In this document: positions 1 to 11,600 of the stretch, in pieces
Layout of the letters: every line of letters begins with the position of its first letter
Numbering within the stretch: the stretch's first letter is position 1
Assembly (NCBI RefSeq): GCF_014202295.1
Contig: NZ_JACHGM010000001.1
Span: forward strand, 372,001 to 436,000
Length of the DNA stretch: 64,000 nucleotides
Direction of reading: 5' to 3'
Source: Borreliella afzelii
GTDB taxonomy: Bacteria > Spirochaetota > Spirochaetia > Borreliales > Borreliaceae
Notes under the pieces: model-generated
What the model was told of the DNA's origin: nothing
The model's database searches: none
What the model saw: only the letters and a program-made list of their open reading frames with translations
Program-made: the position numbers and the translations under genes

Positions 1-2
1 AC

Positions 3-542
3 GAAACTGAAAAAACCAACAAGCAAGATAACAAAAATACAAAATCTCAAAAAAAAGAAAACTTGAATTTGGTAAATTCTGATAAAAAAATTACCGAACT
101 TGAAAATGAAATCTCCAATCTTAAAGATTTGTATTTAAGAAAACAAGCAGAATTTGAAAACTTCAGAAAAAGATTAGAAAAAGAAAAAGATAATTTTGTT
201 AAATTTGCAAATGAAACCATAATGAAAGATGTTGTTAATTTTCTTGATAACCTAGAGAGGGCTATTAACTCTTCAAAAAAATCTAAAGATTTTGACAACC
301 TATTAACAGGAATCAGTATGATTGAAAATGAAATACTATCAATCTTTGATAAAAAATATAATTTAAAAAAATTTGGAGAAAATGGCGAAAATTTTGATCC
401 AAGCCGTCATGAAGCAATAAGCATTGAAGAGAAAGAAGATCTTAAAAATCCAGAAATAGTAGAAGTATACCAAAAAGGATATTGCTACAACGACAGAATA
501 TTAAGAACAGCAAAAGTTAAAGTTGCTCAAAGTAAAAATTAA
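3..542 (+). CDS. grpE: GrpE nucleotide exchange factor (5'-truncated by window edge)
   Basis: Nucleotide exchange factor that releases ADP from DnaK in the cytoplasm. The reading frame is open to the first base of the window, so the true start lies upstream; an internal TTG at 63 is not the likely start. The visible 179 residues show a charged, Lys-rich N-terminus, a long coiled-coil helix and the C-terminal beta domain with FDPSRHEAI and the closing GY-YNDRILR-A-V-V pattern typical of GrpE. It lies 23 bp before dnaK on the same strand, so the order is grpE-dnaK-dnaJ. No promoter is visible because the upstream region is outside the window. Confidence 0.95.
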   Translation, partial: ETEKTNKQDNKNTKSQKKENLNLVNSDKKITELENEISNLKDLYLRKQAEFENFRKRLEKEKDNFVKFANETIMKDVVNFLDNLERAINSSKKSKDFDNLLTGISMIENEILSIFDKKYNLKKFGENGENFDPSRHEAISIEEKEDLKNPEIVEVYQKGYCYNDRILRTAKVKVAQSKN

Positions 543-565
543 TTAGAAAAGAGGAGGTTTATAAT

Positions 566-2473
566 ATGGGCAAAATAATAGGTATTGACCTAGGCACAAC
601 AAATTCATGCGTAGCTATAATGGAGCATGGAAAACCAGTCGTAATACAAAATTCAGAGGGAGGAAGAACTACTCCATCTATTGTTGCCTACACAAATAAA
701 GGCGAAAGGCTTGTGGGGCAAGTCGCAAAAAACCAAATGGTTACAAACCCCGAAAACACAATTTATTCTATTAAAAGATTTATGGGAAGAAGATTTGAAG
801 AGGTTGCAAGCGAAATAAAAATGGTTCCTTATAAAATAGAAAAGGGACTAAATGGCGATGCACGAGTAAACATTTCTAATATAAAAAAGCAAATGTCGCC
901 GCCTGAGATCTCAGCAGCAACTCTTACAAAAATGAAAGAAACAGCAGAAGCTTACTTAGGTGAAAAAGTTACAGAAGCTGTCATTACAGTTCCTGCTTAC
1001 TTTAACGATGCTCAAAGACAAGCTACAAAAGATGCTGGTAAAATAGCAGGCCTTGAAGTGAAAAGAATTGTTAACGAACCAACTGCTGCTGCTCTTGCTT
1101 ATGGAATTGAAAAAAAACACGAAGAGATTGTTGCTGTTTACGATCTTGGTGGGGGAACATTTGACATTTCAATATTGGAACTTGGAGATGGTGTTTTTGA
1201 AGTAAAGTCAACCAATGGAGATACACATCTTGGAGGTGACAATTTTGATGATGAGATAATAAAGCATTTAATTTCGGAATTCAAAAAAGAAAGCGCTATT
1301 GATTTATCAAACGATAAAATGGCTCTTCAAAGACTAAAAGAGGCAGCTGAAAAAGCTAAAATAGAACTTTCAGGCGCTCAAGAAGCTTCAATAAATCTTC
1401 CATTTATTACAGCAGATGCAAACGGTCCAAAACACTTACAATATACTCTAACAAGAGCAAAATTCGAACAAATGGTAGACCATTTAGTTCAAAAAACAAA
1501 AGAACCATGCCTTAAAGCTATTAAAGATGCTGGACTTAAAGCTTCTGACATTAATGAAGTAATACTTGTAGGCGGATCAACAAGAATTCCTGCTATTCAA
1601 AAAATTGTAAAAGATATATTCGGACAAGATCCTAACAAAGGAGTAAATCCAGATGAAGCTGTAGCAATTGGAGCTGCTATTCAGGGTGGTATTTTAACCG
1701 GAGAAACTAAAGATATGGTACTCCTTGACGTTACTCCACTCTCACTAGGAATAGAAACGCTAGGTGGTGTAATGACCAAACTTATTGAAAGAAACACTAC
1801 AATTCCTACAAAAAAAAGTCAAGTATTCTCAACAGCCGCTGACAATCAAACCTCTGTTGATATTAAGGTTCTTCAAGGTGAACGTGAAATGGCAGCACAA
1901 AATAGAATACTTGGTAATTTTATACTTGATGGAATACCAGCAGCACCAAGAGGAGTGCCTCAAATTGAAGTTAGCTTTGACATTGACGCTAATGGAATAG
2001 TTCACGTGTCTGCAAAAGATATGGGAACAGGCAAAGAACAAAAAATTAGAATTGAATCATCATCAGGACTTTCTGAATCAGAAATAGATCGCATGGTAAA
2101 AGATGCAGAAGCTCATGCAGAAGAAGATAAAAAATTAAAAGAAAATATTGAGGCAAAAAATACAGCTAATTCTTTAATTTATCAAACAGAAAAATCATTA
2201 AAAGAATATTCTGAAAAAATTTCAATCGAAGACAAAGAAACTATTGAAAATAAAATAAAAGAATTAAAAGAAAGTCTTGAAAAAGAAGACATTTCACTTA
2301 TAAAATCTAAAACAGAAGAACTTCAAAAAGCTTCTTACAAGATAGCTGAGATGATGTATAAAGATTCTTCCCAGCAAAATGCAAGCAACCAACAAGAAAA
2401 TGGTACTCAAAACAATACAAGCGAAGAAGGCAAAGAGGCTGATTACGAAGTTGTTGACGAGGATAAAAAATAG
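566..2473 (+). CDS. dnaK: DnaK (Hsp70) molecular chaperone
   Basis: ATP-dependent Hsp70 chaperone that binds exposed hydrophobic peptides, working with DnaJ and GrpE. The 635 residues match the usual length. The nucleotide-binding domain opens with GIDLGTTNS, has [17 protein letters not shown] near residue 145, DLGGGTFD near 195 and VGGSTRIP near 335. The linker [15 protein letters not shown] precedes the substrate-binding domain, and the tail is an acidic, Gln/Asn-rich lid that ends EVVDEDKK. The ATG is preceded by a strong ribosome site, GAGGAGG at 551-557. Its TAG stop shares one base with the GTG start of dnaJ. Confidence 0.99.
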   Translation: MGKIIGIDLGTTNSCVAIMEHGKPVVIQNSEGGRTTPSIVAYTNKGERLVGQVAKNQMVTNPENTIYSIKRFMGRRFEEVASEIKMVPYKIEKGLNGDARVNISNIKKQMSPPEISAATLTKMKETAEAYLGEKVTEAVITVPAYFNDAQRQATKDAGKIAGLEVKRIVNEPTAAALAYGIEKKHEEIVAVYDLGGGTFDISILELGDGVFEVKSTNGDTHLGGDNFDDEIIKHLISEFKKESAIDLSNDKMALQRLKEAAEKAKIELSGAQEASINLPFITADANGPKHLQYTLTRAKFEQMVDHLVQKTKEPCLKAIKDAGLKASDINEVILVGGSTRIPAIQKIVKDIFGQDPNKGVNPDEAVAIGAAIQGGILTGETKDMVLLDVTPLSLGIETLGGVMTKLIERNTTIPTKKSQVFSTAADNQTSVDIKVLQGEREMAAQNRILGNFILDGIPAAPRGVPQIEVSFDIDANGIVHVSAKDMGTGKEQKIRIESSSGLSESEIDRMVKDAEAHAEEDKKLKENIEAKNTANSLIYQTEKSLKEYSEKISIEDKETIENKIKELKESLEKEDISLIKSKTEELQKASYKIAEMMYKDSSQQNASNQQENGTQNNTSEEGKEADYEVVDEDKK

Positions 2474-3567
2474 TGAAAAAAGATTATTATGAAATTTTGG
2501 GGCTCTCAAAAGGAGCCTCAAAAGATGAAATAAAAAAAGCTTATAGAAAAATAGCAATTAAATACCACCCTGATAGAAATCAAGGGAATGAAGAGGCTGC
2601 TTCTATCTTTAAAGAAGCTACTCAAGCTTACGAAGTTTTAATAGATGATAATAAAAAAGCCAAATACGACAGATTTGGGCACTCCGCTTTCGAAGGGGGA
2701 GGATTTGAAGGATTTTCAGGTGGATTTAGTGGATTTTCAGACATCTTTGAAGATTTTGGTGATATTTTTGATTCATTTTTCACTGGAAACAAAGGACAAG
2801 AAAAAAATAGAAAACATGCAAAAGGTGAAGACGTAGGATATAACATAGAAATATCTCTTGAAAATGCATACTTTGGTTACAAAAACGATATAAACATAAC
2901 AAGACAAATACTCTGCCATTCTTGTTTTGGAAAAAAATCTGAAAAAGGTACAAGTCCTTCAATATGTAACATGTGTAACGGCAGCGGAAGAGTAGTACAA
3001 GGTGGAGGATTTTTCAGGGTTACAACAACATGTTCTAAATGTTACGGTGAAGGTAAAATAATATCAAACCCTTGTAAATCTTGTAAAGGAAAAGGAAGCC
3101 TTGCAAAACAAGAAACTATTCAATTAAACATTCCTTCAGGCATTGATAATAACCAACAAATAAAAATGAAAGGCAAAGGAAATGTTAATCCAGACAACCA
3201 AGAATATGGTGATCTTTATGTAAAAATATTAATAAGATCTCATAAAATATTTAAAAGAAATGGTAAAGATCTCTACGCAATGCTTCCAATAAGCTTTACT
3301 CAAGCAGCCCTTGGAAAAGAAGTAAGAATAAAAACAATTGCTTCAAAAGAGATTAAAATACAAATTCCAAAAGGAATAGAAAATGAAGAACAAATTTTAA
3401 TTAAAAACGCAGGAATGCCAATTCTTCAAACCGAAAAGTTTGGAAACTTAATATTAATCACCAAAATAAAAACACCTAAAAATTTAAATTCTAATGCTAT
3501 CAAACTTTTTGAAAACTTGAGCAAAGAATTAAGAGATGGCGATGAAATAGATTTACTCAAAGTATAA
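2473..3567 (+). CDS. dnaJ: DnaJ (Hsp40) co-chaperone
   Basis: J-domain protein that delivers substrates to DnaK and stimulates its ATPase. At 364 residues it is a class I DnaJ: J domain with the HPD motif at residues 32-34, a Gly/Phe-rich stretch at about 70-100, a zinc region with four Cys repeats at about 140-205, and the C-terminal substrate domains. The first zinc repeat reads CHSCFGKK, losing the usual final Gly, while the other three are regular CxxCxGxG. The start is GTG, overlapping the dnaK stop by one base (TAGTG), which suggests translational coupling. Confidence 0.98.
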   Translation: MKKDYYEILGLSKGASKDEIKKAYRKIAIKYHPDRNQGNEEAASIFKEATQAYEVLIDDNKKAKYDRFGHSAFEGGGFEGFSGGFSGFSDIFEDFGDIFDSFFTGNKGQEKNRKHAKGEDVGYNIEISLENAYFGYKNDINITRQILCHSCFGKKSEKGTSPSICNMCNGSGRVVQGGGFFRVTTTCSKCYGEGKIISNPCKSCKGKGSLAKQETIQLNIPSGIDNNQQIKMKGKGNVNPDNQEYGDLYVKILIRSHKIFKRNGKDLYAMLPISFTQAALGKEVRIKTIASKEIKIQIPKGIENEEQILIKNAGMPILQTEKFGNLILITKIKTPKNLNSNAIKLFENLSKELRDGDEIDLLKV

Positions 3568-3568
3568 T

Positions 3569-4309
3569 ATGTATATAACTCATGCCAATTCAATAATTGA
3601 AAGCATAAAAAACAATAAAGGATTTGAACTTTATATATCAAAAAAAAGTTCAAAAACTAAAGAAATTGAAAAATTGGCTAAAACACAAAATATAAAAATA
3701 ACAAAAATCAGTATAAATGAGCTTGACAAAATTCTAAAAAACAAAGATCATAGAGGATTTGCATTAAAATTAAAAGTTGAAAAAAATAAAAATGTAAAAA
3801 CACAAACCAAAGATTTTGAAAACTTGCTAGAAACATTTAAAAAAAAAGAAAATGTTTTCATTTTACTTTTAGACGAAATAGAAGACCCCCAAAACTTCGG
3901 AGCAATCCTTCGAACAGCAGAACAGTTTAGTATAGATCTTGTAATTACTACTCAAAAACATAGTGCAAAAGACAATTCAACGGTTTTGCGCACCAGCTCT
4001 GGTGCAAGTCAATATGTAAAAAAAATAACAGTGACAAACATAAACAATACAATAAATTTTTTAAAAAAACATGGATTTTGGATATACACTGGTGATATTA
4101 AAGGGCAAGATATAAACAAAATCAAAATAAACGACAAAAAAATTGCACTTATTTTAGGAAATGAAGGAAAAGGTGTTCACAAGCTAACAAAACAAAATTC
4201 CGATTTTTTAATAAGAATTCCAACTAGTGGCAAAATAGACTCACTTAATGTTTCTGTATCTGCTGGCATTTTAATCTTTGAAATCAAAAGGCAATTAAAT
4301 CTACTCTAA
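3569..4309 (+). CDS. SpoU/TrmH-family RNA 2'-O-ribose methyltransferase
   Basis: Predicted S-adenosylmethionine-dependent 2'-O-methyltransferase of the SPOUT superfamily, probably acting on 23S rRNA (RlmB-like) or tRNA. The N-terminal ~75 residues look like the small substrate-binding domain seen in RlmB. The catalytic trefoil-knot domain carries NFGAILRTAEQF (motif 1), LILGNEGKGV (motif 2) and IPTSGKIDSLNVSVSAGI (motif 3). The length of 246 residues fits RlmB. It starts one base after the dnaJ stop with no visible ribosome site, so it is probably translated by coupling. It ends convergent with trxB. The exact RNA target cannot be read from the sequence. Confidence 0.88.
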   Translation: MYITHANSIIESIKNNKGFELYISKKSSKTKEIEKLAKTQNIKITKISINELDKILKNKDHRGFALKLKVEKNKNVKTQTKDFENLLETFKKKENVFILLLDEIEDPQNFGAILRTAEQFSIDLVITTQKHSAKDNSTVLRTSSGASQYVKKITVTNINNTINFLKKHGFWIYTGDIKGQDINKIKINDKKIALILGNEGKGVHKLTKQNSDFLIRIPTSGKIDSLNVSVSAGILIFEIKRQLNLL

Positions 4310-4329
4310 AACATTAAATTGAATAAAAA

Positions 4330-5310
4330 CTATTTTAAAAAATTCCCCAACTCAACAGACGCAATAAATCCCTCAGCAGCAGCAGTAATGGCTTGAGCAT
4401 AAAGTTTATTACTAACATCTCCACACGAAAAAACACCATCAACACTTGTTTTAACAACGTCTTTAGTTATAATAAACCCTTCTTCATCTAAATCCAAAAA
4501 CCCTTTTAAAAATTCTGTATTCGGCTTATAACCAACAGCCATAAATACAGCATTCACTTCTAATTTATAAACAATATTATCTTTTTTATTAAAAATTTTA
4601 ACCGAAGAAATAGAAGATTTTCCATCTACTTCTGTGGCCTCTGAATTATACAAAATTTCAATATTCGGCAACTTTGCAACATTATCTCTTAACATAGCAA
4701 TAGCTCTAAGATAATCTTTTCTTACAAGAACATAAACCTTATCCGCTAATTTGCTTAAATAAATTGCTTCTGAAAGAGCAGTATTTCCTCCACCAATTAC
4801 TGCAACCCTTTTCCCTTTATAAAGATGTCCATCACAAATAGCACAAACCGAAATACCCTTATTCCAAAATAAATCCGAATTTTTAAGAGATTCAAGTTTT
4901 TTGGGTTTTGATCCAACGGCAATAATTACAGCTTTACTTTTATAAACATAATTTTCTGTATAAAGGTAAAAAATACTATTTCTTTTTTTTATAGAAAAAA
5001 CAGTTTCGAGAAAAGTTTTAGCTCCAAGATTTACTACTTGCTCTCTCATATTTAACATCAAATCTCTACCACTTATTCCATTTTTAAAGCCTGGATAATT
5101 GTAAACCTCTGTGGTTGTAGTAAGCTGTCCTCCAGGTTCAGGGCCTTCTAAAATAGTAGCTTTATAATTGCTCATAACAGAATAAATCCCAGCTGTTAAT
5201 CCAGCCGGACCAGATCCTACAATTATTACATCTTCAATAAAATCTACCTCTTTTTGAGATAAATTTTCCTTTTGAGTAAGATTTATATCAATGGTTTCAA
5301 ATTCCAACAT
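4330..5310 (-). CDS. trxB: Thioredoxin reductase
   Basis: FAD/NADPH-dependent reductase that reduces thioredoxin in the cytoplasm. The 326 residues show the FAD-binding GSGPAG at residues 32-37, the redox pair CAIC at 156-159, the NADPH-binding GGGNTALSEA near 175 and the closing FAD motif GVFSCGDV. About 20 extra residues precede the first Rossmann fold compared with typical TrxB; the ATG has a GGGAGG ribosome site a little upstream. It is the last gene of the minus-strand run beginning at pheS, 68 bp after pheT, and is convergent with the methyltransferase gene. Confidence 0.96.
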   Translation of the reverse strand: MLEFETIDINLTQKENLSQKEVDFIEDVIIVGSGPAGLTAGIYSVMSNYKATILEGPEPGGQLTTTTEVYNYPGFKNGISGRDLMLNMREQVVNLGAKTFLETVFSIKKRNSIFYLYTENYVYKSKAVIIAVGSKPKKLESLKNSDLFWNKGISVCAICDGHLYKGKRVAVIGGGNTALSEAIYLSKLADKVYVLVRKDYLRAIAMLRDNVAKLPNIEILYNSEATEVDGKSSISSVKIFNKKDNIVYKLEVNAVFMAVGYKPNTEFLKGFLDLDEEGFIITKDVVKTSVDGVFSCGDVSNKLYAQAITAAAEGFIASVELGNFLK

Positions 5311-5378
5311 ATAAATTTTAAGCCTCCCTTAAAAATTTCAATGCAAATCTTAGTGTTGCTAGAATTAATATTAAATAC

Positions 5379-7082
5379 TTAAGATCGACTCATAAGCTTA
5401 TTGATATTAACCTCAAAAACAGAGCATGGAATAAAAATACCAAAATTATTTAAAACATAAGGTGAAATTTCACCAAAGCTACCTATATTAAAGTCTTTAA
5501 GAAAAATATCCGCTCCCCTACCATTAATATAAAAATTGGCTTGTGATTCTTTTAAATTAATCTCAATATTTAAATAATAAAAAAGCGTTGCAACAATTGA
5601 ATTAATCTCATTAAAAGAAATTTCTTTGCCAGACATTAAAAAAGCTAAATTGGTAAAAGTGCTTGTTCCTTCAATAGTAGTATTCAAATTCTTTAAAGCT
5701 ATCTTACCAACCTCAAAAATTTTATGCGGATAAGGGAAATTAGAACTAACACTTTCTGATTTTAATAAATTGGGAATTATTGATGCCCTAATATATTCAT
5801 AATTCTCTGTCATTGGATTAGATACTTTTAAAAAGTTTTGATCACTAATATTCATTCTATCAATAAAATCTTTCTTAGAACCCATATAATTATAAATCAT
5901 CTCTTGAAATCCCATACCCACCATTAAATTTCTAATATCCCTTGAAAACTCTTCTAAAGCACTAAGCCTTCCCACTGCAAAAGCCTTAGGAAGCTCTGGA
6001 TGAAAACTTGCAAGACCTTCCCCTATCATCACATCTTCAATCACATCAACCTCATGAAGAAAGTCGTTTCTATAAAAAGGTGGGATAACATAATTTTTCA
6101 AATCTCTAGAGTAAGAATTTACTCCCATTTTTTTTAAACTAAGGCAAATACGCTCTAATGTTAAATTACTTCCAAGCAGCCTATTAACATTTTTTACATT
6201 AAACTCTACTTCTTCTTGGAAATAATAAGGGCATACTAATTCTTCAAAATCTAAACCAAAAGGCTTTTTAAACACAGTTTTTACCGGCAAAATTTCAAAA
6301 CCCATATCATAAAAATCACAAGCTACTACAGATAACGCTAACAAAGTTGCTTCAAAATCAATCCCCGTAACCTCAACAAATATATCAGTATCACCAACCT
6401 TTAAAGATCCGATATTATTAGAATTAATTATTGGAGGATAAGAGACTACATTATTATTATCATCCAATAATAACGGATACTTATCAAAATTTTTGATAAT
6501 ATGGGAATATTCCAATCCTTTGGGATGCTTCTCATTTATTTCTAAAAGAGAAAGCTCACAATCCATTCCCAAGGGAACAAACTTATGATTAGGAGATGAA
6601 GCAACATAACTTATTGGAAATTTAATAAAATTAGAATTATACATCCCCATTGCAACTCTTTTCCTCTTTTGTCCATAACTTTGACAAAGCTTTTCTTGAA
6701 ATTGAATTAGTGCCTCAAGCATTCTATCATTAATAATCAATCCCTTTGCTAAAAATCCAAAAATAAACGGTCTGATTTGAGACATTTTATTATCCACTAA
6801 AATTTCACCATAACACTTTTTAAAGTCTCCTTTTTTTGAAAAAAAATCATAACAAGGCATTTTTCCAAAAAAATACGTTTTTATTTGACGAGCAAGTCCA
6901 GTATAGGACCACAAATCTGGCCTATTTGTATCATTAAATTCTATTTTGATTTTTCCTGAATTTTCATCAAACCCATCAAATTCCGCTTTAAATGGTTCAA
7001 GCAATTCTGAAATCTCTGAATTTGTAAAATTTTTTCCTACTTTATCTAAAAAAAGATTTTTATAAATTTCTACTTTTGGCAT
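5379..7082 (-). CDS. pheT: Phenylalanyl-tRNA synthetase beta subunit, archaeal/eukaryal type
   Basis: Beta subunit of the alpha2-beta2 PheRS that charges tRNA-Phe. At 567 residues it is far shorter than the ~800-residue bacterial form: it lacks the N-terminal EMAP-like tRNA-binding domain and the C-terminal anticodon-binding domain. It has the B3/4 editing-type region (about 90-250), a B5-like region (near 290, RLLGSNLTLERI), and the catalytic-like core with IEDVMIGEG and NPMTENYEYIR. This architecture matches archaeal/eukaryal PheRS, a known feature of spirochaetes. Its start overlaps the 3' end of pheS by 13 bp. Confidence 0.95.
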   Translation of the reverse strand: MPKVEIYKNLFLDKVGKNFTNSEISELLEPFKAEFDGFDENSGKIKIEFNDTNRPDLWSYTGLARQIKTYFFGKMPCYDFFSKKGDFKKCYGEILVDNKMSQIRPFIFGFLAKGLIINDRMLEALIQFQEKLCQSYGQKRKRVAMGMYNSNFIKFPISYVASSPNHKFVPLGMDCELSLLEINEKHPKGLEYSHIIKNFDKYPLLLDDNNNVVSYPPIINSNNIGSLKVGDTDIFVEVTGIDFEATLLALSVVACDFYDMGFEILPVKTVFKKPFGLDFEELVCPYYFQEEVEFNVKNVNRLLGSNLTLERICLSLKKMGVNSYSRDLKNYVIPPFYRNDFLHEVDVIEDVMIGEGLASFHPELPKAFAVGRLSALEEFSRDIRNLMVGMGFQEMIYNYMGSKKDFIDRMNISDQNFLKVSNPMTENYEYIRASIIPNLLKSESVSSNFPYPHKIFEVGKIALKNLNTTIEGTSTFTNLAFLMSGKEISFNEINSIVATLFYYLNIEINLKESQANFYINGRGADIFLKDFNIGSFGEISPYVLNNFGIFIPCSVFEVNINKLMSRS

Positions 7083-8632
7083 CTTATCTTTCCTCGCCTT
7101 AGAATAACATCACCAATATCATAAGTAAAAAGATCTCTTAAATCATTTAGACCTAAGTGCATTAAAGCCATTCTATCTATTCCAATCCCCCAAGCAATAA
7201 CAGGAAGATCAATGCCTAAAGGCTTTGTAACTTCTGGCCTAAAAATTCCACTTCCTCCAAGTTCAAACCAGCCAAGAACAGGATGTTTTACATGTATTTC
7301 AATCGAAGGTTCGGTAAAGGGGAAATATGCAGGAACATATTTAACTTCTGTAGCACCTGCAAACTCTTTGGCAAAAATTTCAAGAAGGCCTAACAAAGTT
7401 TTAATGTTAACGTTATCCTCAATAACAATCCCCTCAGTTTGATAAAAATCAACTCCGTGAGTTGCATCTACTTGATCATATCTAAAACATCTAAGAACTC
7501 CAAAATATCTGCTTGGGTTTTTAGCATTAATTAACTGTTTTGCAGAAAGAACAGTACCTTGAGTTCTTAAAACTAATCTCTTAGAAAGATCCTCACTAAA
7601 ACTATATCTCCAACCTCTTGAACCTGTTGCATATCCTGATTCATGAGCTAATTTTACATTAGAAAAGTAAGGTTCAGGTAAGGATTTTTGCATGCTAGGA
7701 TCTGAAATGTAATAAACATCTTTAATGTCACGAGAAGGATGAAATTGAGGCATAAAAAGAGCATCGTTGTTGAAAAATTCTGTTTCTACTAAAGGCCCAT
7801 CAAACTCTTCAAAACCAAGGCCAACTAATTTGTCTTTAATTTTAGAAATATAATCTAAATAAGAATTAAAGCGCCCAATAAAAGTTTTAGCTGATGGAAT
7901 ATGAATATTATAAGCTCTAAATTTTTTATTCTCATACGTTTTATTTTTTAAAATTTCGGGAGTAAGCTTAGTAAGCTCATCTCCTGTCAATTTGCTTTTC
8001 ATTAAAAAATTTTTTACTTCTAAGCCAAAATCAGATAATCTAAACTTTAAATCAAACTTTTCTATTATTTTAAAAAATACAGAATCTGCTCCTTTTTTCT
8101 TAGCAAAATTTGATATTAATAAAAGCTCTTCAGTTGTCAAACTTTCTCTAAGAAGATCACTACTTTTTGCTCTTTCTAACAAGACACGTATTTTTTGATA
8201 ATTAGCCTCTATACCATCTGAACAATTTATAATAACCTGTTTATTTAAATCAAGAGAAAGAATGCCCTCTTTTAATAAATTGCCAAACGCTTTTCTCACT
8301 TCTTTGAGATCAAGCTCAAGCTCTAATGCTAAATTTGAAGCCAAAACTGTCTTTCGAGATACTAGATTTATTATTTTTTCCTCAACAAACCCATCTTTTA
8401 AAACACTAAGGCCCTTTTCTGTTGCTTTATAAAATACATTTAATTTCCTATAAGTCTCTATAATAATCCTTTTAGAATTTAACCATTCAATTGTTTTATT
8501 TGCCTGGCCTTCATTAAACCCTAATTTTTCAATAATAATTGAAGAAGAAATATTATCCTCTTCTTTATTATTTAAAATAACTTTAATCTCAAGAGGATGT
8601 AATGTTTTTATTAAATTTAAATCTGCCTTCAT
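7070..8632 (-). CDS. pheS: Phenylalanyl-tRNA synthetase alpha subunit, archaeal/eukaryal type
   Basis: Catalytic class II aminoacyl-tRNA synthetase subunit. At 520 residues it is much longer than the ~340-residue bacterial PheS because of a ~230-residue N-terminal region with winged-helix-like segments, as in archaeal and eukaryal enzymes. Motif 2 is visible as FGVLRCFRYDQVDATHG and motif 3 as GIGIDRMALM near the C-terminus; the Phe pocket region includes ELGGSGIFRPEV. It overlaps pheT by 13 bp, so the two subunits are co-translated. It starts 11 bp after the stop of the giant coiled-coil gene. Confidence 0.95.
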   Translation of the reverse strand: MKADLNLIKTLHPLEIKVILNNKEEDNISSSIIIEKLGFNEGQANKTIEWLNSKRIIIETYRKLNVFYKATEKGLSVLKDGFVEEKIINLVSRKTVLASNLALELELDLKEVRKAFGNLLKEGILSLDLNKQVIINCSDGIEANYQKIRVLLERAKSSDLLRESLTTEELLLISNFAKKKGADSVFFKIIEKFDLKFRLSDFGLEVKNFLMKSKLTGDELTKLTPEILKNKTYENKKFRAYNIHIPSAKTFIGRFNSYLDYISKIKDKLVGLGFEEFDGPLVETEFFNNDALFMPQFHPSRDIKDVYYISDPSMQKSLPEPYFSNVKLAHESGYATGSRGWRYSFSEDLSKRLVLRTQGTVLSAKQLINAKNPSRYFGVLRCFRYDQVDATHGVDFYQTEGIVIEDNVNIKTLLGLLEIFAKEFAGATEVKYVPAYFPFTEPSIEIHVKHPVLGWFELGGSGIFRPEVTKPLGIDLPVIAWGIGIDRMALMHLGLNDLRDLFTYDIGDVILRRGKIRCQK

Positions 8633-8643
8633 AAATATAACCT

Positions 8644-11600
8644 TTAATCACCCTTGTTGCTTATACCAAGTTCTAAAATAAGCTCAACTTCTCCAATAGA
8701 TAATTTAGTAGCTCTAGAAATTTCTTCAGCGCTCCATCCTTGCCTCATTAATTTTATTACAGAATTCCTAACAGTTTTATTATTAAGACCAACATTATCT
8801 TGATATTTAGAATCTGTTTTGACAAGAATGCCAAGAGTTTTTATTCTCTCTTCTGCTGCAATATTTAAATTCTCTAACCTTGTCTCAGATTTCACCACCT
8901 TCTCTCTCATAGTTAAAGTGTTTTTCAACCTATTTTCAATATCTAAGAGCATTTCCTTTAAATTCTGAGCATTAACCATCACTTCTTCAGACAACCCTTT
9001 GTTTAATAAGAGATTAGAAACAACATTTTCCATGTCTTTAAGATTGTTCTGAAACTCAGTGCTCTCTTTACTTAAAGTATTAAATCTTTTCTCCACTTCA
9101 TTTATTAAATCAAAGTTTTTATCAACGGACTCTATAGTACTCTTTAATATACTCTCTTTGTTGCTAATTCTTTCATAATTATCAAGAATGGTTCTCTGCT
9201 CAACAGATATCTCTTTTATTTTAGCTTTATAAATTTGCATTTCATCATAAGATTCAACTAAACTCTTATATCTACTATCAAATGAAGAATAAAATTCAAA
9301 AAATTTATTTAAATCATTCTTAATAGCTTGAATAGATTCATGTTCTAACTTTAAATCATTAAAGGTTTCAATAATACCTAATGTTTCTTTTTGAATATTA
9401 TAGAATTCTTTGTTAACGTTTTCAAAATTATTTTTATATTCCTGAGCAAGATCTATCTCATTTTTTAAAGTTTCCCATAATTTCTCTAACTTATCCTTAA
9501 GAGAATAGGCCTCTAAAAATATTGAATTATTTTTTTCAAGCTCAGCATCTAGTTTTTTAAAATTTTCAATTTGAAAATTTAATTTATCATAACTATCTTC
9601 AAATTCTTTTCTCAAATCGGATTTATATTCAACCAGATTGTCTTTAATGTCACTAATAAATTTATTAAATGTAATATCACAATTTAATATTTTAGATTCA
9701 AGTTCTAAAACATTAGTATCAACTTCTTTTAATAATTCTTTATGATTTTTTTTGAATTCAACCTCAAACTTATCAATTTGTTCTTGTAAGTCATTCTTTA
9801 CGGATTCAATCTCCAACGTTGAATGTTTTAAACTTTTTTTAAGCTCGTCCTCAAGTAAACCGAACTCTGATTTTATAGATTTAGAAAAAGAACTATATTC
9901 ATTCTCAATTGATGTCTCAATATTACTTCTGTATAAACTAATTTTTTCAGAAAATTCTGAAATATTTTTATGCATTAATTCAATTTGACCTTCAAAGCTT
10001 TCTTTATCACTAGAAATTACATCAACCATTTCCCGCCTTACTTTATCAAGATTAGAAGATAAAGTTGTAAATTCTTGCTCCAATTTTTGATTAAGCTCAA
10101 AAATCCTATCTTCAAGATTCTTTTGCTGAGTTAAAAATTTCACTTCTGCCTGAGTCAAGATATCTTCAGTTTTCTTATTAACCTTTTCGTCTATCTTTTC
10201 TACTTTAAAATCAACAAATCTTTCAAGATCTAAAACTTTAAGATTTAATGATTCACCAATATTTTTAAAATCAAGATGAACTGATTGTTCAATTTTTTTA
10301 GCCTCGCTTTGCAAATTGCTAAAAATCTCTTCAGCCTTAACTTCAAAACCATCTTTAAAAGATTCTAAACCAATTTTAACATTAAGAATATCATTCTCAA
10401 ATGATTTAATTCCAAGTTCAGCAAGATTTATTTTCTTCTCTATTGTACTATAAGATTTTTCTTGCCAATTTTTTACATCATCTTTAATATTTAAAAACCA
10501 AGAATCAATAATATTTTGCCTGTTATTTACAAAATCAATAAATTCATCTACTCTCCCAGTAATATTGGTTTCCATTAAGGCTATCTCACTCTCCATATCT
10601 TTTTTTTTGGAAGAAAATTCCTTAGTAAAATCCAAATAAAAATTTTCTTTATCATTTTTCATTTTTTGTTCAATATCTAAGTGAAAGCTTTGAATAAGTT
10701 CTGTCTTGTTTTCCAAATTTTTAGACAAATCATATTCTAAATTTTGAATTTTATCATTATATGAAGCAACAAAGTTTTCCAAAGAATATTTAAGCTCTTC
10801 GCCTCTAATTTTCAAATCTTTAAAAAAATCTTCTTCTAATAGTTTAAGATGTGATGAAACATTGTGATAAGACTCTTCTTTTAATCTAATAACATCCTTT
10901 TCAACATTATTTAAATCAGACTCAAGATTTTTAAGATTTTTTAATTGAGATTCAAGTTCAAAAATCATCTCTTTATTTGAATGCTTAAACTCTTCACTTA
11001 AAGTTGTAATATAAGAATTTAATCTCTCTAAAAATTCATCATACATATCAGCATACTTTTTCTCAAGCTCATCATATTGACTTGAAGCTAAATTATCAAT
11101 GGCTTTAATTTTGTTGTCAATTTTACTCTCTAAATTCAATTGCCCTTCATTGCACCTTTCTTCAAGTTCAATATACTTAAGATTAAAATCATTGGCTATT
11201 TTATCAATACACCCATTCACTTTGTCATTCAAATTTTTCTCTATGCTATCAAAAGTATTTTCAATTGATTTTAAAGAATCAATTCTCTTATGAATTTCAT
11301 TTTCATACTTTATAATGTCATCATCAATCAAAGTGTTTGCCTTTTTTATACAAACTTCAAAATGATTTTTTATATCCTCTTCAACACTTACCTTAATCTC
11401 TCCAAATTGAGAATTTATAACACCGTAACAATCCTGAATTTTATCTCGCAATTCTTTTTCAAACTCTAAAATATCTTTTGATCTTTGTTCTATTATCTCA
11501 AAATTATGATCCATTTCAGCAATCTTAATCTGCAAATTTTCATCATTAATTGTAAGTGTTTTATAGATCTCATCTCTAATTTTTGAAATAGCTCCCTCAC

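Noticed and set aside
1829-2041. Antisense open frame inside dnaK, and many similar frames opposite dnaJ, the coiled-coil gene and ribosomal genes.
   Set aside because: They lack ribosome sites and family resemblance, and lie fully inside well-supported genes.
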